A DNA stretch of 64,000 nt from UBA1845 sp002338715 (GTDB taxonomy: Bacteria; Planctomycetota; Phycisphaerae; UBA1845), in NCBI GenBank assembly GCA_035344155.1, contig DAORAL010000015.1:57317-121316 (forward strand), read 5' to 3'. Shown here one piece after another: positions 8,257 to 15,427 of the stretch (the first letter of the stretch is position 1; the number at the start of each line of letters is the position of its first letter). The position numbers were made by a program, and so were the translations under genes. The notes beneath the pieces are model-generated. The model searched no databases. It was not told the origin of the DNA and worked only from the letters and a program-made list of their open reading frames with translations.

Positions 8257-9684
8257 TTAATCGTCGGCTTCCAGTTCTTCGAACCCCAGTTCATCAGCCG
8301 CCAGTTCATCGGCATCGAACTCTTCAGCCACATCCTCTTCCCACTTGCCGCTTGAAACGTCCGGTGTGTCGCGCCCGCGTCGCGCCCGAAACAGCACGCG
8401 GATCGGCACTTCCTCAAACGGCAGATGCGCCTGCAGGTTGTTGATCAAGTAACGCTTGTACGTGTTCTTGATCAGCGATGGGTGGTTGACGAAAAGCACA
8501 ATCGTCGGCGGTAAAATGCTGACCTGCGTTGCGTAATAAATCCGCGGCGGTTTTGATCCCCGCTTGGGCGATGGCCCGCGTCCGCCCAGTGCTTCCGAAA
8601 GCACCTTGTTCAGCTGACCCGTTGAAACGCGCGTGCGAGCCTGCTTATACAGCGACCATGCCGTGTCGATCACCGCATCGGTATTGTGCCCGTCCTTCGC
8701 CGACGTAAACACCACCGGCGCATAATCCACTTCTGGAATCGTCTTCGTCAGGTACTCGCCATAATCGTCGGTCGACGCCTTGTCGTGCGCAAGGTCCCAC
8801 TTGTTGACCACCAGCACGCAGGGTTTGTTCTCATCCGCGACCTTGCGGGCCAGCTTCTTGTCAACCGAGGTGATGTCCTTCGTCGAATCGATAAACAGCA
8901 CGCAGACGTCGGCACGAAGAATCGATTTCTCGACGCGGTTGTATCCATAAAACTCGATCGAACCGGACCACTTGCTGCGCTTCTTCACGCCCGCGGTGTC
9001 GATCGCGATGAACGATCGGCCGTCCACTTCAAACCGCAGGTCGATCGCGTCGCGCGTCGTACCGGGCACCTCGCTGACGATGACGTGTTCTTCGCCCGCG
9101 ATCGAGTTGATGAACGTGCTCTTACCGGTATTCTGCCGACCGATGACAGCCACCTTCATGATCGGTTCGGGCGGTGCTTCACCCGTGTCGCCGATGATCT
9201 CAGCCAGCTTTTCCAGAAGATCGCGACGACCGCGGTTGTGCAGCGCCGACGTGATCATCGGTTCGCCGAATCCAAGACGCATGAACTCAGCCGCTTGCAA
9301 CTCCTTTGCGTTATCGTCGGCTTTGTTGGCGATAAGCGTGACCCGGTCCTGATACGGGCGCAGCAACGTCGCCACTTTCAGATCAAGCGGGACGATGCCA
9401 TCCATCACATCGACCACAAACAGGATGCGCGTGGCCTGCTCGATGGCGTAGCTGATCTGCCGCTCGACGTGCTCGGTCAGGTCGTCGTGGTCCTTGATGC
9501 CATACCCGCCGGTATCGACCAACTCGAAGTGCGTGCCCTGGACCTCGCACATGCACGACACGCGATCGCGCGTTACACCCGGCGTCGCTTCGACGATGCT
9601 GACCCTGCGGTGCATCAGACAATTCATCAGCGAACTTTTGCCAACGTTGGGCCGGCCCACTATGGCGACAATCGGTACGAACAT
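8257..9684 (-). CDS. der: Ribosome-assembly GTPase Der (EngA)
   Basis: Essential GTPase needed for maturation of the 50S subunit. The 475 residues hold two G domains in tandem followed by the KH-like C-terminal domain. Domain 1 has GRPNVGKSS and NKAD; domain 2 has GRQNTGKST, DTAG and NKWD. The C-terminal domain shows PPRIYYATQVSILPPTIVLFVNHP. I start it at ATG 9684 (MFVPIVAIVGRPN), the normal N-terminus; the longer frame up to 9780 would be encoded by family-E repeat sequence. The C-terminus carries an unusual acidic tail of about 25 residues (EEDVAEEFDADELAAD). The gene lies downstream of tyrS in the same orientation. Confidence 0.96.
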   Translation of the reverse strand: MFVPIVAIVGRPNVGKSSLMNCLMHRRVSIVEATPGVTRDRVSCMCEVQGTHFELVDTGGYGIKDHDDLTEHVERQISYAIEQATRILFVVDVMDGIVPLDLKVATLLRPYQDRVTLIANKADDNAKELQAAEFMRLGFGEPMITSALHNRGRRDLLEKLAEIIGDTGEAPPEPIMKVAVIGRQNTGKSTFINSIAGEEHVIVSEVPGTTRDAIDLRFEVDGRSFIAIDTAGVKKRSKWSGSIEFYGYNRVEKSILRADVCVLFIDSTKDITSVDKKLARKVADENKPCVLVVNKWDLAHDKASTDDYGEYLTKTIPEVDYAPVVFTSAKDGHNTDAVIDTAWSLYKQARTRVSTGQLNKVLSEALGGRGPSPKRGSKPPRIYYATQVSILPPTIVLFVNHPSLIKNTYKRYLINNLQAHLPFEEVPIRVLFRARRGRDTPDVSSGKWEEDVAEEFDADELAADELGFEELEADD

Positions 9685-9727
9685 GCAAGGATTCAACTTA
9701 AAGGAAGAAAGCAAGACATCAAAAGGT

Positions 9728-9800
9728 GTGCCACTGCTCTGTGAGCAGTGCCGGGTCATTGGTGTCAATCTAAAATACACTGCTCACAGAGCAGTGGCAC
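9728..9800. repeat. Family-E hairpin repeats, inverted pair
   Basis: Two copies face each other: 9728-9750 (GTGC, then stem CACTGCTC, loop TGT, stem GAGCAGTG) and 9778-9800 as its reverse complement. Single copies recur at 15212-15234 and 41755-41777. They lie in the tyrS-der gap. A weaker family-C-like palindrome follows at about 9821-9840. Confidence 0.85.
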
Positions 9801-9866
9801 AACATACAATCAGCGTCGCGGGGCCGGTCATCGACCCGACAGGTTACCGCGTAACCCAACCGGACA

Positions 9867-11093
9867 TCAGTCTACCACGAGTTTGACGAATTTCCTCTTA
9901 CCCCGCTGGAAGACCTGCCCCGTCCGAATCGACACCATCCCCTGCGGATCGGTCAACGGCTCACCGTCCAATCGCAGCCCATTCTCCGCGATGAGACGCC
10001 GCGCCTCCCCCTTCGATTTCGCAAATCCAGCACAAACCGCCAGGTCCGCAGCCGCGATCGAATCGCCGTCGCGCAGGTCAGCCGGCACCTTCAAATCGTC
10101 CATCTCGTCCGGTACGCCCGACTTGCCCGCACCATGAATCCTGAAGAACTCATCGACCGCCGCCTTCGCCGCCTCCGCATCATGAAACCGCGTCACGATG
10201 ATCCGCCCCAACTCGACCTTGCCGTCGCGCGGGTGCGTTTTCGCTGCGTCGGTCAACTCGGCGATGCGGGCGGCGTCTTCCGTCGTCAGCAATTCGAAGT
10301 AGTTGGCCATCAACTCATCGGGGATGCTCATCACCTTGGCGAACATTTCGGGGGCCGGATCGGTCACCGCGATGTAGTTGCCCATCGACTTACTCATCTT
10401 CTCCTTGCCATCGGTGCCGACGAGCAGCGGCATGACCATGACGACTTGCGGCGGTTGATCGGCGTTGCGTTGGAAATCGCGGCCCATGAGGTTGTTGAAG
10501 GTCTGATCGGTCCCGCCGAGTTCGACGTCGGCGCGGATTTCGACGCTGTCCTGCGCCTGCATCATGGGGTAGAAGAGTTCGTGGATGAAAACCTCAGCGC
10601 CAGCCGCGAGCCGCTTGGCGAAGGTGTCGCGCTCCATCATCCGCGCGACGGTGACTTTGCCGGCCATCTTGATGACGTCGGCGAACGACATCGGTTCGAG
10701 CCATTCGCTGTTCTTTCGGATCTCCAGCTTGTCGGGCGAGGTGTCGATGACCTTGCCGGCTTGCTCGAGATAGGTCTGGGCGTTGGCATCGACCTGTTCG
10801 CGCGTGAGCACGGGCCGGGTCTTGGACTTACCGCTGGGGTCGCCGATCATCGCGGTGTAGTCGCCGATGATGAGGATCGCCTTGTGCCCCAAATCCTGAA
10901 AGTCGCGAAGCTTCTGCAGGACGACGGTGTGCCCCAGCGTCAAGTCGGGCGCCGTCGGGTCCATCCCCAGCTTCACCCGCAAAGGCACGCCCTTCTCCAC
11001 CGACCGGGCAAGCTTCTTGGCCAGCTCCTCCTCAGAGTAAACCGTGTCAGCCCCCCGCATCACCCGCGAAAGTTGTTCTTTAGAATCAAGCAA
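9867..11093 (-). CDS. tyrS: Tyrosyl-tRNA synthetase
   Basis: Charges tRNA-Tyr with tyrosine in the cytoplasm. Class I synthetase motifs are clear: the HIGH equivalent in DLTLGHTVVLQKL, and KMSKS in KEKMSKSMGNYI. The C-terminal 60 residues form an S4 RNA-binding domain (AAADLAVCAGFAKSKGEARR). The 408-residue length and the MIGDPSGKSKTRP segment fit the TyrZ-like branch. No ATG lies near the expected N-terminus. I place the start at TTG 11093 because the family N-terminus (DSKEQLSRVMRGAD) needs it and GGGGA sits six bases upstream; ATG 11060 would cut conserved residues, and the ATG at 11138 would run through a repeat. Confidence 0.94.
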   Translation of the reverse strand: MLDSKEQLSRVMRGADTVYSEEELAKKLARSVEKGVPLRVKLGMDPTAPDLTLGHTVVLQKLRDFQDLGHKAILIIGDYTAMIGDPSGKSKTRPVLTREQVDANAQTYLEQAGKVIDTSPDKLEIRKNSEWLEPMSFADVIKMAGKVTVARMMERDTFAKRLAAGAEVFIHELFYPMMQAQDSVEIRADVELGGTDQTFNNLMGRDFQRNADQPPQVVMVMPLLVGTDGKEKMSKSMGNYIAVTDPAPEMFAKVMSIPDELMANYFELLTTEDAARIAELTDAAKTHPRDGKVELGRIIVTRFHDAEAAKAAVDEFFRIHGAGKSGVPDEMDDLKVPADLRDGDSIAAADLAVCAGFAKSKGEARRLIAENGLRLDGEPLTDPQGMVSIRTGQVFQRGKRKFVKLVVD

Positions 11094-11104
11094 AACCAAT
11101 CCCC

Positions 11105-11127
11105 GTAGGGTGCGTCCCAGACGCACC
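11105..11127 (+). repeat. Family-D REP-like element
   Basis: GTAG (11105-11108) is followed by an 8 bp stem GGTGCGTC (11109-11116), loop CCA and GACGCACC (11120-11127). It lies immediately upstream of tyrS and touches the likely ribosome-binding site (GGGG, 11104-11101 on the minus strand). Confidence 0.8.
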
Positions 11128-11256
11128 GGATAAGCCAAAAACCCGTCAAATTCGCACGAATAGCCTGCGGATGCTACAGAATAGGGGCAAAAGGATCAAC
11201 ACAGCCCATCCGCAGCGATAGAATGAATCGGTAACGCGCCCGATAACGTTTCAGGC

Positions 11257-11279
11257 GTAGGCCGGGTCATCGACCCGAC
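11257..11279 (+). repeat. Family-C REP-like element, plus orientation
   Basis: GTAG (11257-11260), stem GCCGGGT, loop CATCG, stem ACCCGAC with one mismatch. It pairs in inverted orientation with the copy at 11781-11803, bracketing a small gene. A further copy is at 63865-63887. Confidence 0.78.
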
Positions 11280-11313
11280 AGTATCCGCAACGTGCTTTGG
11301 ATAGTCGCGTACG

Positions 11314-11793
11314 ATGAGAACAAAGAACCTTGTGTTTCTTGGCTGCCTGGTTCTCTGCGTGGGTGGCTGGTGGGGATACCGTCAATGGGCTTTCTCCAGC
11401 CGAGAGGTCTTCTATAACGTCTGCGAGTTCTCCAGGGCGTATCACCACTACATTCGCGCCAATAGCGGAAACCTGCCGACCAATCTAAACGCACTGATCG
11501 AAGCCGAGTACCTTGAAGAAGTTGAGCCGGGAATCTACGTCGGCCCCAAATCGGAGTCGCCTGAGATTATCTCCAATTTTGAAGGAAAACGACTCGAATA
11601 CGCAGACGCTCTAAGCTTCAGATTCGGCGGCAAACTGGATGACTTTGAAGTCACCGACGGCAAAGTGATCGACAAGCAAACCAAAGAAGAAGTGATCTTC
11701 GTGCGGCCAAATCGAGATTACCTGGTCGAATTCGGACGCAGATTCACCATTCGAATCGTCGAGGACTTTCTCAAGAACCAGTCGGGTCGATGA
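11314..11793 (+). CDS. Small membrane-anchored protein of unknown function
   Basis: A 159-residue protein with one N-terminal hydrophobic segment (NLVFLGCLVLCVGGWWGY, residues about 5-22), either a signal anchor or an uncleaved signal. The rest is soluble and moderately charged, with no motif I recognise. The layout (short helix, then SRAYHHYIRANSGNLPTNLNAL) is reminiscent of pseudopilin-like or type II secretion G-like proteins, in which a helix is followed by a phrase like GxLPxxLxxL; this is only a resemblance. The last four codons and the TGA stop lie inside a family-C repeat, so its C-terminus is partly made by the repeat. It sits alone between inverted repeats. Confidence 0.65.
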   Translation: MRTKNLVFLGCLVLCVGGWWGYRQWAFSSREVFYNVCEFSRAYHHYIRANSGNLPTNLNALIEAEYLEEVEPGIYVGPKSESPEIISNFEGKRLEYADALSFRFGGKLDDFEVTDGKVIDKQTKEEVIFVRPNRDYLVEFGRRFTIRIVEDFLKNQSGR

Positions 11794-11803
11794 CCCGGCC
11801 TAC
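11781..11803 (-). repeat. Family-C REP-like element, minus orientation
   Basis: Reverse-oriented copy: stem GTCGGGT (11781-11787), loop CGATG, ACCCGGC (11793-11799), then CTAC (11800-11803), the complement of GTAG. It supplies the stop codon of the preceding gene. Confidence 0.78.
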
Positions 11804-11843
11804 ATGACTGCCTCACTTTGCGCGTGGAGACTGCGGGTGTACA

Positions 11844-12698
11844 ATGCGACGCATGGATGGATGCCCAGACATTGTTAGTGGTATTGCAACGCGAACATTG
11901 AAATCGTGGAAAGATTTCTACGCCTTAATACAGAACGATTTAGAAAACGCTCCTGCATACATATTCCGCGGACAAGCTGAGTCCGAATGGCTTGTTAAAT
12001 CAAGCCTTGACCGTCTTGAAGAGCGCTTTCCGACAACCGTCAATCACCATGGAGGAATCCCCGATCGTTTCAATTGCCCACCCGCTTCGCGCGAAGAACA
12101 TCTTGCCGCCTTTCGACAATCCGTCCTCCATCGTCGAGGCCCCAATCCGCCCCCACTAAATGATCGCGAATGCTGGGCGCTGGCACAACATCACGGCTTA
12201 GCGACACCGATGTTGGATTGGACATTATCGCCATTCGTAGCACTCTTCTTTGCATTTGAAGAGGAGTTCGTAGTAGGAATCAATCAAGAATACTCACCAC
12301 CCAAGAACCGAGTCGTATTCGCGCTTTCAACAAGCGTGGTCCGCGAACACTCAACGGGCAATGATCCCGCACCCTGCCCCTTCATACCGAAGAACGAGAC
12401 AAGTAATCGTTTGCAAGCACAGTCAGGCATTTTTTTGGAGATGCCGAGAAATACGGACCTTGAAGAATATGTGCGAGAGAAGTTTCAAGATGAATCGTCT
12501 TCCAACAATCCGCACGCACGCGCTGTTCTCCACAGAATTGTCATCTAGAATCATGATCGAATTGGCTGCTTGCAAATGCTCAACAAAATGAGTATCAATC
12601 GAAGATCACTGTTTCCTGATCTCGACGGGGTAGGCCGGTACATCAATTCGCTGTGGGAGCTTGGTTTCGACACCTTGCTCGGACGCATTAGCGAATAG
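11844..12698 (+). pseudogene. FRG-domain protein gene with in-frame TAG
   Basis: The FRG domain is named for a conserved Phe-Arg-Gly motif, seen here as AYIFRGQAESEW; further conserved phrases are LAQHHGLATPMLDWTLSPFVALFFAFE. Its biochemical role is not established. The frame from ATG 11844 meets TAG at 12546-12548 after 234 codons. Reading on in exactly the same frame gives 49 more codons to TAG at 12696-12698, including MLNKMSINRRSLFPDLDGV, which matches the normal C-terminal end of FRG proteins (small helix, then SLFPDLDG). So the gene is intact except for one amber codon, 284 codons in full. Possible explanations are a recent nonsense mutation, a sequencing error or suppression. Base composition is visibly more AT-rich than its neighbours, suggesting transfer. 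Confidence 0.72.
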
Positions 12699-12702
12699 CC
12701 GT

Positions 12703-12723
12703 GTAGGGTCCGCTGTGCGGACC
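12703..12723 (+). repeat. Family-B REP-like element upstream of rayT
   Basis: GTAG (12703-12706), stem GGTCCGC, loop TGT, stem GCGGACC (12717-12723), 19 bp before the rayT start and 5 bp after the end of the FRG frame. Confidence 0.88.
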
Positions 12724-12742
12724 GAAACACTATCATATCGCC

Positions 12743-13318
12743 ATGCCAAACTATCGACGGGCAATCGTCCCAGGCGGTACATTCTTCTTCACGGTCGTCA
12801 CCGAAAATCGGGCGCGAATCTTATGCGATCCGTTTGCCCGCCAATGCCTACGTAGCGCGATCCAGGCGACTCAAGAACGTTGGCCCTTCGATATCGACGC
12901 TATCGTGCTCCTCCCCGATCACCTGCACACAATCTGGTCGCTCCCTGACGACGACCACGATTTCTCGCGCCGATGGGCGTTCCTCAAGAAAACGTTTACG
13001 CGATCCTGGCTGGCCGATGGCGGACGCGAGCAATCGACAACCGCAAGCCGCAAAAAGAACCGCCGTCGCGGTGTCTGGCAGCGCCGTTTCTGGGAGCGCA
13101 CGGTTCGAAATGAGAAAGAATTCGAACGGTATTGCGATTACATCCATCACAACCCGATCAAACACGGACTGGCCACGTGTCCCCACGCATGGGAGTTCTC
13201 AAGCTTTCACCGCTTTGTTCGTGAAGACTATTATGAACCGGATTGGCAGTGCGTATGTCAAAAGCGCAAACCCACGCCGCCGGATTTCGATGATTTGATT
13301 GATACCGTTGGCGAGTAG
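12743..13318 (+). CDS. rayT: REP-associated tyrosine transposase (RAYT, IS200-like Y1 HUH enzyme)
   Basis: A 191-residue single-strand DNA endonuclease/transposase of the Y1 HUH superfamily. The metal-binding HUH motif is His60-Leu-His62 in LLPDHLHTIW, and the nucleophile is Tyr133 in YCDYIHHNPIKHG, the hallmark of RAYTs. The GVWQRRFWERTVRNE block between them is also typical. In the family, such enzymes recognise and cut REP hairpins that carry a GTAG or similar tetranucleotide at the foot and are thought to spread them; they are usually single-copy and without terminal repeats of their own. Here family-B REPs lie 19 bp upstream and overlap the stop codon (TAG 13316-13318 is part of GTAG). 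The frame is intact with all catalytic residues present. Confidence 0.94.
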   Translation: MPNYRRAIVPGGTFFFTVVTENRARILCDPFARQCLRSAIQATQERWPFDIDAIVLLPDHLHTIWSLPDDDHDFSRRWAFLKKTFTRSWLADGGREQSTTASRKKNRRRGVWQRRFWERTVRNEKEFERYCDYIHHNPIKHGLATCPHAWEFSSFHRFVREDYYEPDWQCVCQKRKPTPPDFDDLIDTVGE

Positions 13319-13396
13319 GGTCCGCTATGCGGACCGTCGTTGCGCGTTTTTTGTTTAATGCGATTTGAAGGAATCGGTCCGCACAGCGGACCCTAC
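13315..13396. repeat. Family-B REP pair (BIME) overlapping the rayT stop
   Basis: Copy 1: GTAG 13315-13318, GGTCCGC 13319-13325, loop TAT, GCGGACC 13329-13335. Copy 2 is inverted: GGTCCGC 13376-13382, loop ACA, GCGGACC 13386-13392, CTAC 13393-13396. They are separated by 40 bp that contain a T-run (GTTTTTTGTTT), so the first hairpin region may also end rayT transcription. Confidence 0.88.
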
Positions 13397-13401
13397 GACT
13401 A

Positions 13402-14313
13402 CTAACTAGTTGCCGCGTGTGGTACCAGCGTCACCCAAAGCAGCGTCTTCGCGTTAAAGATCGCGTGCGCTATGATCGGGCCTGTCAGCGAGCCTCTTCT
13501 TTCGTAGATGACGCCGAGGATGATCCCGAACGCCGTGATCGCCGGGACGACTTGCGGCTGATCGCTGTGGGCGAATCCGAACAGGACGCCGGCTGCGATG
13601 ATCGCCATCCAGCGGCTTGCGATCAGTTTGGTCATCAGCGTCTGCAGAATGCCGCGAAAGAAAAATTCCTCGGCGAATGGCGTGATGACCGCAGCCCCCA
13701 TCCACATGAGCGGCCGCACCCAGTCGGGTTGATCGGGCGAGATCATCAGGTTGACCACGCGATGCTCGGGAAACTGGTGCAGCGGGTCGAAATACCGGAT
13801 CAACCACTGCGTCGCCACCAACGTACCTTGGCAAATCGCGAGGGCGGCTAGCGCGCCGAATACACCGGTCAGCACATCACCCGCCACTTGTCGCCGCCCG
13901 AGCACAAATGAACAGCCCGGCTGACTAATGTACCGCACGCCGATCCAATATGCCGCGAGCAGTGCACACACCGTGGCGATATTCTGCGAAAGCGCGACGA
14001 CGATTTGCGTCTTGGGGTTGGCCAGGTCGGTCAGGTCAGAACCCGTCATCGACCGCGCGATCAACGGCGCAATCAGCGACTGCACCATGATGAGCACCAA
14101 GACCGGCAGCACCGTCACTTCGATGGGCAGCCGCTCACCGCGCGGGGGTGCAAACGCAACGAGCGGGCTCGCCTGACGATTTCGAATCAGTTGAACCAGC
14201 AGCCAAAGGCAGACCGCCGACCCAAAACCGATCAGCACCCAGTTGACCCGATCGAGGATCAACGTCATGCTCGCCATCTGACCCAGCGAATTGAACTCGA
14301 TTTCTGTGTTCAC
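13402..14313 (-). CDS. CPBP-family intramembrane metalloprotease
   Basis: A 303-residue membrane protein of the CAAX-protease/bacteriocin-processing (CPBP) family. The three active-site motifs appear in order: the EExxxR motif in PFAEEFFFRGILQ, the FxxxH motif in VLFGFAHSDQP, and the HxxxN/H motif in IIAHAIFN. About seven to eight hydrophobic segments surround them. The start is GTG 14313; an ATG at 14277 is an alternative that would lose 12 residues. The substrate is unknown; CPBP proteins act in peptide maturation, bacteriocin self-immunity or prenyl-protein processing. Its 3' end lies directly against the family-B repeat pair. It is divergent from trpC across a 72 bp gap. Confidence 0.88.
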   Translation of the reverse strand: MNTEIEFNSLGQMASMTLILDRVNWVLIGFGSAVCLWLLVQLIRNRQASPLVAFAPPRGERLPIEVTVLPVLVLIMVQSLIAPLIARSMTGSDLTDLANPKTQIVVALSQNIATVCALLAAYWIGVRYISQPGCSFVLGRRQVAGDVLTGVFGALAALAICQGTLVATQWLIRYFDPLHQFPEHRVVNLMISPDQPDWVRPLMWMGAAVITPFAEEFFFRGILQTLMTKLIASRWMAIIAAGVLFGFAHSDQPQVVPAITAFGIILGVIYERRGSLTGPIIAHAIFNAKTLLWVTLVPHAATS

Positions 14314-14385
14314 TACACTCGCCCTGCCGACGATACCGCATCGTCGTTAAAAACCAACACCGCGATCAATCCCGGGAGCGCAACG

Positions 14386-15192
14386 TTGAGCAACATATTG
14401 CATCAGATCGTCGCCGACAAACGCGTCGAAGTCGACCGGCAAAAGTCCGAATTGCCGTTGGCTGACGTCATCGCAGCCGCCAATACCGCCGACGCCCCGC
14501 GCGATTTCAAAGGTGCGCTCGAATTACCCGCGCCGGCTGGCATCCACCTGATCGCCGAAATCAAACGCAAGTCCCCCTCTGCCGGCGTCATTCGCGAATC
14601 GTTCGAACCCGCACGCATCGCCGAAGTTTATCAGCAAGCCGGCGCTTCGACGATCAGCATTTTAACCGACGAAAAATACTTCGACGGACGCCTGGAATAT
14701 ATCGCCCAGGTTCGCAGCGCGACGACGCTCCCACTGCTGCGCAAAGACTTCATCGTCGACACGTATCAGATTCCCCAAGCAAGGGCCGCCGGCGCCGATG
14801 CAATCCTGCTCATCGCCGAAGTGCTCAAACCGCGTGCGATCGCGGAGTTCGCGGCGATGGCCGCAGACTTTGGGTTATCGACCCTCATCGAAGCGCACAA
14901 CGAAGCGGAACTGCAAGGCGTGATCGATGTGTTTGATGCGTCAATTCCGGCGAACGTCATCATCGGAATCAACAACCGTGACCTGACCATCCAGAAGACT
15001 GATGTAACCACCACCGCGCGACTCGCGAAAATGCTCGACAGATCAACGACGATCGTATCCGAAAGCGGCATCCACACGCGCGACGATGTCGTCAGCGTCC
15101 AACAAGCCGGCGCGAAAGCAATCCTCGTCGGTGAATCGATTTTGAAGGCGGATGATATGAACGCGAAGATAAAAGAATTGTTGGGGACGTAA
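14386..15192 (+). CDS. trpC: Indole-3-glycerol phosphate synthase
   Basis: Converts carboxyphenylaminodeoxyribulose phosphate to indole-3-glycerol phosphate in tryptophan synthesis. The 268-residue TIM barrel has the catalytic strand IAEIKRKSPSAG (Lys60 near the N-terminus), the second lysine in LLRKDFIVD, GINNRDL, and the phosphate-binding end VSESGI and ILVGESIL. No ATG precedes the conserved N-terminus, so I start at TTG 14386, which has GGGAG eight bases upstream. It stands alone with no other trp gene within reach; tryptophan genes are often scattered in this kind of genome. Downstream lie four repeat elements before a converging gene. Confidence 0.94.
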   Translation: MSNILHQIVADKRVEVDRQKSELPLADVIAAANTADAPRDFKGALELPAPAGIHLIAEIKRKSPSAGVIRESFEPARIAEVYQQAGASTISILTDEKYFDGRLEYIAQVRSATTLPLLRKDFIVDTYQIPQARAAGADAILLIAEVLKPRAIAEFAAMAADFGLSTLIEAHNEAELQGVIDVFDASIPANVIIGINNRDLTIQKTDVTTTARLAKMLDRSTTIVSESGIHTRDDVVSVQQAGAKAILVGESILKADDMNAKIKELLGT

Positions 15193-15211
15193 ACGTAAGA
15201 AGGCAATCAGT

Positions 15212-15427
15212 GTGCCACTGCTCTGTGAGCAGTGCTTGCTCGCTCTACCGCCAATCCTGCAAAAGGTCGTCATTCCCGCGAAAGCGGGAATCCAGAATTG
15301 GTGCGTTACGCTTGGCGGCATGAGGGCTTACCCGGCCACATATGGTTTAGAATACAGCAGCATTTCTCTTTCAGTCCTGGATTCCCGCCTGCGCGGGAAT
15401 GACGGCGGTGGGCACGGCCCACCCTAC
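15212..15427. repeat. Cluster of four hairpin repeats from three families
   Basis: Four elements fill the gap between converging trpC and the desulfurase gene. In order: family E at 15212-15234; family F at 15272-15291 (ATTCCCGC, GAAA, GCGGGAAT); family F at 15381-15400 in the opposite flank context (loop CTGC); and a lone family-A element in minus orientation at 15407-15427 whose CTAC supplies the TAG stop of the cysteine desulfurase. Together they may also act as a bidirectional transcript end. Confidence 0.85.

Noticed and set aside
12703..13396. IS200/IS605 insertion sequence
   Set aside because: The protein has the RAYT-type motif (YIHHNPIKHG), there is no tnpB, and the flanking hairpins are REPs in BIME form rather than LE/RE ends.
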